Origin: an uncultured Alistipes sp.
GTDB lineage: Bacteria > Bacteroidota > Bacteroidia > Bacteroidales > Rikenellaceae
Direction of reading: 5' to 3'
DNA: 64,000 bases
Assembly (NCBI RefSeq): GCF_963931675.1
Contig: NZ_OZ007039.1
Coordinates: forward strand, 1,149,657 to 1,213,656
The first letter of the stretch is position 1; every line of letters starts with the position of its first letter. The position numbers and the translations under genes were made by a program. Shown here one piece after another: positions 61,083-64,000 of the stretch. The notes beneath the pieces are model-generated. The model made no database searches. It saw only the letters and a program-made list of their open reading frames with translations, and was not told the origin of the DNA.

Positions 61083-63145
61083 GCCGGTCCCTGCTGATCC
61101 TTTCGCTGTGCCTGGCGGTGCAGAGCCTTCGGGCTGACGAAGGGATGTGGCTCCCGACGCAGTACGAGAGCCGCGAGGCCGTCATGCGGGAACTCGGGAT
61201 GCAGGCCGATGCTGCGGCTTTCGAGTGTGCGACGCGCGCCGTGGTGCGCTTCGGACAGGGGTGTACGGCGTCGTTCGTCTCCGGAAAGGGATTGCTGCTG
61301 ACCAACTATCACTGTGCCTATCAGGCCGTGGCGCAGCACTCCTCGCCCGAACGGAATATCGTCGAGGAGGGCTATTGGGCCGTCGGCGGGGTCCCCGAAT
61401 TGCCGGTCAAGGGGCTGAGCGTGACGATCGACCGGGTCGTGCGCGACGTGACCGACGAGGTGCGGCGGATCGCCGCGGGCGGAGCATCGCTGTACGAGGC
61501 GATGCGGAAGGTCACGGCGAATTACGCCGCACGGACGCCACGTTACCGCTGGACGGTGCGCGATTACCAGGCCGCCACGCGCTTCGTGCTCTACGGCAGC
61601 GAGGTCTTCGACGACGTGCGGCTCGTGGGGGTGTTGCCCCAGAGCGTGGCGAAGTTCGGCGGAGAGACCGACAACTACATGTGGCCGCGTCACAACCCCG
61701 ATTTCGCACTCTTCCGGGTCTATGCCGCGCCGGACGGAACCCCGGCACCCTATGCCGCGGAGAATGTGCCCTATGCCACCGCGGATTTCCTTCACGTCTC
61801 CCGGGAGGGGTACGATGAGGGGGATTTCGCCCTGAGCCTCGGCTATCCGATGCGGACGGCGCGGAGTGCTACCTCTTCCGAGATCTGGCGGACGAGGCAT
61901 GTGATCAATGAACCGATCGTCTCCATCCGCGGGCGGATGCTCGAAGCCCTCCAGCAACGGATGCGGGCCGACCGCGCGGTGAACCTGGCCTACTACGAGG
62001 AGTTCAATGCCCAGGCCAACGAGTACAAGAACCTCCTGGGGATGAACGAGTGGATCGACCGGCAGGGCCTTGTCGCCCGCAAACGGGACTTTGAACGGCA
62101 ACTGGTCGAATGGACCCGTCGGGAGGGTCGCTACCCCGGTGTGGCGCGTTACCTGACGGAACAGGTGCTTGCACAGGCCGATTCGGTGGAATCCCGGGCC
62201 GTCGGCTGCCTGCTCGAAGGCTTTCACCGCGGCAGCCGGATGCTCAACTTCGTGATGGCCTTCGGCCCCGGACTGGAGACGCTGCGGAAGGGCGGTGTGA
62301 ATACCGGCATGTCGCGGAAGGATTACCTGAACAATGTCGCCTATTACTACGGGCGGATGGTCCCCGAGGTGGACCGCGAAATGACCGCTCTGGGCATGGA
62401 GCTCGTCCGGCAGCAGGTCCCGGTGGCGTTCCTGCCGTCGTTCTATGCCGACGAGGTCGATCGGTTGTACGGGGGCGATCTCCGGCGTTTTGTCGATACG
62501 CTCTATGCGCGGTCGATCTTTGCCGATTCGGCACGCATCCGCCGCTGGCTGGATGCTCCGTGGTGCTCCTACGATGAGGATCCGGCCGTGAAGGTCGAGC
62601 ATTCGGTCGACGAGATGCTCCACCGCCTCCGGACTGCGGCGAAGAGCCGCAAGCCCGACCGGCAGGCGCTGCAGGATTATCAGGCGGCGCGGATCGCCTG
62701 TCTCGGCGGGGCCTATTACCCGGATGCCGACCGGACGCTGCGCTTCTCCTACGGACGGGTCCGCGGGCTGGATACGCGTGGATTCCAGACCCGCTTCTCG
62801 GAGATCGCCGCCAAGGATGACGGCGTGAATCCCGACTACCGCCGCACGGACCGCCTCCGGGAACTCGATGCGGAGTGCCGCGAAGGAGCGCTGGCCGATA
62901 CGCCGCTCTGCTTCATCACCGACGGCGATGTGACGGGCGGGAATTCCGGGAGCCCGATGCTCGATGCCCGGCTGCGGCTGATCGGACTGGTCTGCGACTG
63001 CAACTGGGAGTCGATGACGCGCGACTACGGCTATGATCCCGACCTGCACCGGGTCATTACCGTCGATGTGCGGAGCATCCTGATGCTCATCGACCGTTAC
63101 GGCGGGGCCGGGGAGCTCGTGGCGGAGATGACCGCGGCGCAGTGA
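61079..63145 (+). CDS. S46-family dipeptidyl-peptidase with atypical S1-site residue
   Basis: A 688-residue exported serine exopeptidase, paralogue of the protein at 6233. The signal peptide ends near LRADEG. His lies in LLTNYHCAYQ, Asp in ETDNYMWPRHNPDFALF, and the nucleophile Ser623 in GGNSGSPM. At the S1-specificity position, 18 residues after Ser, it carries Cys641 (CDCNWESM) instead of Gly (DPP7) or Arg (DPP11), so its preference may differ. The ATG at 61079 overlaps the TlpA stop (ATGA). It closes the FecR-SusC operon and supports its reading as a peptide-scavenging system. Confidence 0.92.
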   Translation: MSRSLLILSLCLAVQSLRADEGMWLPTQYESREAVMRELGMQADAAAFECATRAVVRFGQGCTASFVSGKGLLLTNYHCAYQAVAQHSSPERNIVEEGYWAVGGVPELPVKGLSVTIDRVVRDVTDEVRRIAAGGASLYEAMRKVTANYAARTPRYRWTVRDYQAATRFVLYGSEVFDDVRLVGVLPQSVAKFGGETDNYMWPRHNPDFALFRVYAAPDGTPAPYAAENVPYATADFLHVSREGYDEGDFALSLGYPMRTARSATSSEIWRTRHVINEPIVSIRGRMLEALQQRMRADRAVNLAYYEEFNAQANEYKNLLGMNEWIDRQGLVARKRDFERQLVEWTRREGRYPGVARYLTEQVLAQADSVESRAVGCLLEGFHRGSRMLNFVMAFGPGLETLRKGGVNTGMSRKDYLNNVAYYYGRMVPEVDREMTALGMELVRQQVPVAFLPSFYADEVDRLYGGDLRRFVDTLYARSIFADSARIRRWLDAPWCSYDEDPAVKVEHSVDEMLHRLRTAAKSRKPDRQALQDYQAARIACLGGAYYPDADRTLRFSYGRVRGLDTRGFQTRFSEIAAKDDGVNPDYRRTDRLRELDAECREGALADTPLCFITDGDVTGGNSGSPMLDARLRLIGLVCDCNWESMTRDYGYDPDLHRVITVDVRSILMLIDRYGGAGELVAEMTAAQ

Positions 63146-63190
63146 ACCTCCGGGCATTGGGATGTGATCGGGATGCGGGGGTAAGCCGCA

Positions 63191-63228
63191 ACGAAAAAAC
63201 GGAACGTTCAAGCGTTCCGTTTTTTCGT
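63191..63228. terminator. Bidirectional terminator between S46 and acyltransferase genes
   Basis: A 16-bp perfect stem (63191-63206, 63213-63228) with a TTCAAG loop and A/T tracts on both sides, suited to ending both convergent genes. Its right half includes the last six sense codons (TKKRNA) and stop of the minus-strand gene. Confidence 0.85.
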
Positions 63229-64000
63229 GTTTTTGGTGATGCGGCCGAGGTGTTGGAGGAGCTGTTCGCTGAACTCCTCGCGCCGGTGTTTGAGGTTGGC
63301 CCGCCACCCCTGCCAGCGCGTGTAGCGCAGCCGCTTTTCGGGGTAGATGTCCCGGATCGTCACCAGGATCCCCGTCTCCTCGACCCCTCCGAAATCGGGG
63401 TTCGAAACCGTGTCGAAAACCCGCATCGTCGGCGAAAGATTCATGTAGGCGTTGATCAGCGGCGGGATGTTCTCGTTGAACTCACGCACCTTCTGGATCA
63501 GGATCCGGTAATTCTCCATGTAGGTTTCGCCCGAGAAGAGCTCCTCGTAGTAGGGGTCGTCCAGGTCGAGCTGGATCGGATGGATCCCCTCGACCAGCCC
63601 TTCGCGGTCGGGGAAGTAGCGGCGCAGGAACCAGATCAGCGCATTGCGCGCCACGGCCTTGTAGGTGGTGTACATGGTGACCTTGCCGAAGAGGTATTTC
63701 GCCTTGGGATTCAGTACGATCAGCGCCCCAAGCCCGTCCCAGAGATTGTCCAGGGCATAGATGCTCTTCGAGTTGCCGCGGGCCTGGTAGGCGGGCTGGA
63801 TGAACGAACGCCCGAGTTCGATGGTCCGGGGCAGGTATTTTTTGCGGAACCGCTCGCTGAAACGGAAGTAGTGCTCCGTGGAGAGGTGGCGCGGATAGGG
63901 CGTGGTGCAGATGATGAAGCGGTAGCCTCCGATGATCTCCCGGGCGGCGGGGTCCCAGACGATCAGCTGGTAGTATCCGTCGGGCGCGAGGTCCTCTTCA
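63208..64000 (-). CDS. GNAT-fold N-acyltransferase, OlsB/GlsB-like (5' end outside the window)
   Basis: At least 263 codons are open from 64000 down to the stop at 63208. The visible part begins EEDLAPDGYYQLIVWDP and includes ELGRSFIQPAYQ, ALDNLWDGLGALIVLNP and YLFGKVTMYTTYKAVARNALIWFLRRYFP. These match the acyl-ACP-dependent acyltransferase domain of the hemolysin/OlsB group. In Bacteroides the related GlsB makes the first acylation step of glycine (serine) lipids. The Met at 63675 is internal, not the start. Whether a separate lysophospholipid-type acyltransferase (GlsA) follows upstream cannot be seen. Confidence 0.7.
   Translation of the reverse strand, partial: EEDLAPDGYYQLIVWDPAAREIIGGYRFIICTTPYPRHLSTEHYFRFSERFRKKYLPRTIELGRSFIQPAYQARGNSKSIYALDNLWDGLGALIVLNPKAKYLFGKVTMYTTYKAVARNALIWFLRRYFPDREGLVEGIHPIQLDLDDPYYEELFSGETYMENYRILIQKVREFNENIPPLINAYMNLSPTMRVFDTVSNPDFGGVEETGILVTIRDIYPEKRLRYTRWQGWRANLKHRREEFSEQLLQHLGRITKNTKKRNA

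Overview
The window looks like a chromosomal segment of a GC-rich member of the Bacteroidales, most like Alistipes or another Rikenellaceae. The reasons are two complete SusC/SusD loci, Bacteroidetes-type promoters (TTTG about 20 bases before TAnnTTTG), an ECF sigma/FecR/SusC relay, S46 dipeptidyl-peptidases, many Bacteroidetes lipoprotein signals and high GC at third codon positions. No rRNA, tRNA, insertion sequence, prophage or CRISPR array was seen. The genus is an inference.

Left part (1-20.6 kb), mostly housekeeping. It starts with the first codons of an exported protein, an AraC-type regulator and sppA (all minus). Then come mrp, nadA, a small unknown gene, an S46 peptidase, metG and ilvE (plus). 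A minus-strand run follows: pheS, a TPR protein, an EnvC-like M23 protein, ybeY and mnmG. A patatin/beta-barrel protein is divergent from pheS. The 4557-4952 gap is AT-rich and carries several TGTTGAT-type, DnaA-box-like words. Two parS-like palindromes lie in ilvE and between ilvE and mnmG. Together they suggest an origin-proximal region, but this is unproven.

Middle part (20.9-39.9 kb), a polysaccharide-utilisation locus: SusC, SusD, a DUF1735 surface lipoprotein, two tandem M60-like metalloproteases, a six-hairpin glycosidase-like protein, a GH110-like alpha-1,3-galactosidase, a sialate O-acetylesterase and a regulator built like a hybrid two-component system (HTCS). The enzymes point to host mucin or blood-group O-glycans. 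The HTCS-like regulator has lost its phospho-acceptor His, its ATPase domain and its receiver Asp.

Right part (39.9-64 kb). An M13 peptidase and pgk (minus) are followed by a three-gene ABC exporter operon (minus). Next is a plus-strand phosphorelay (hybrid kinase with receiver and HPt, then an NtrC-type sigma-54 activator). It is followed directly by a good sigma-54 promoter match in front of a 72-residue secreted proline-rich protein, probably a self-contained signalling unit. Then comes an ECF sigma gene divergent from FecR, an STN-type SusC, SusD, a DUF4843 lipoprotein, a PKD-like lipoprotein, a TlpA-like thioredoxin and a second S46 peptidase, read here as a peptide-scavenging operon under trans-envelope control. 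The window ends inside a GNAT-fold acyltransferase gene on the minus strand.
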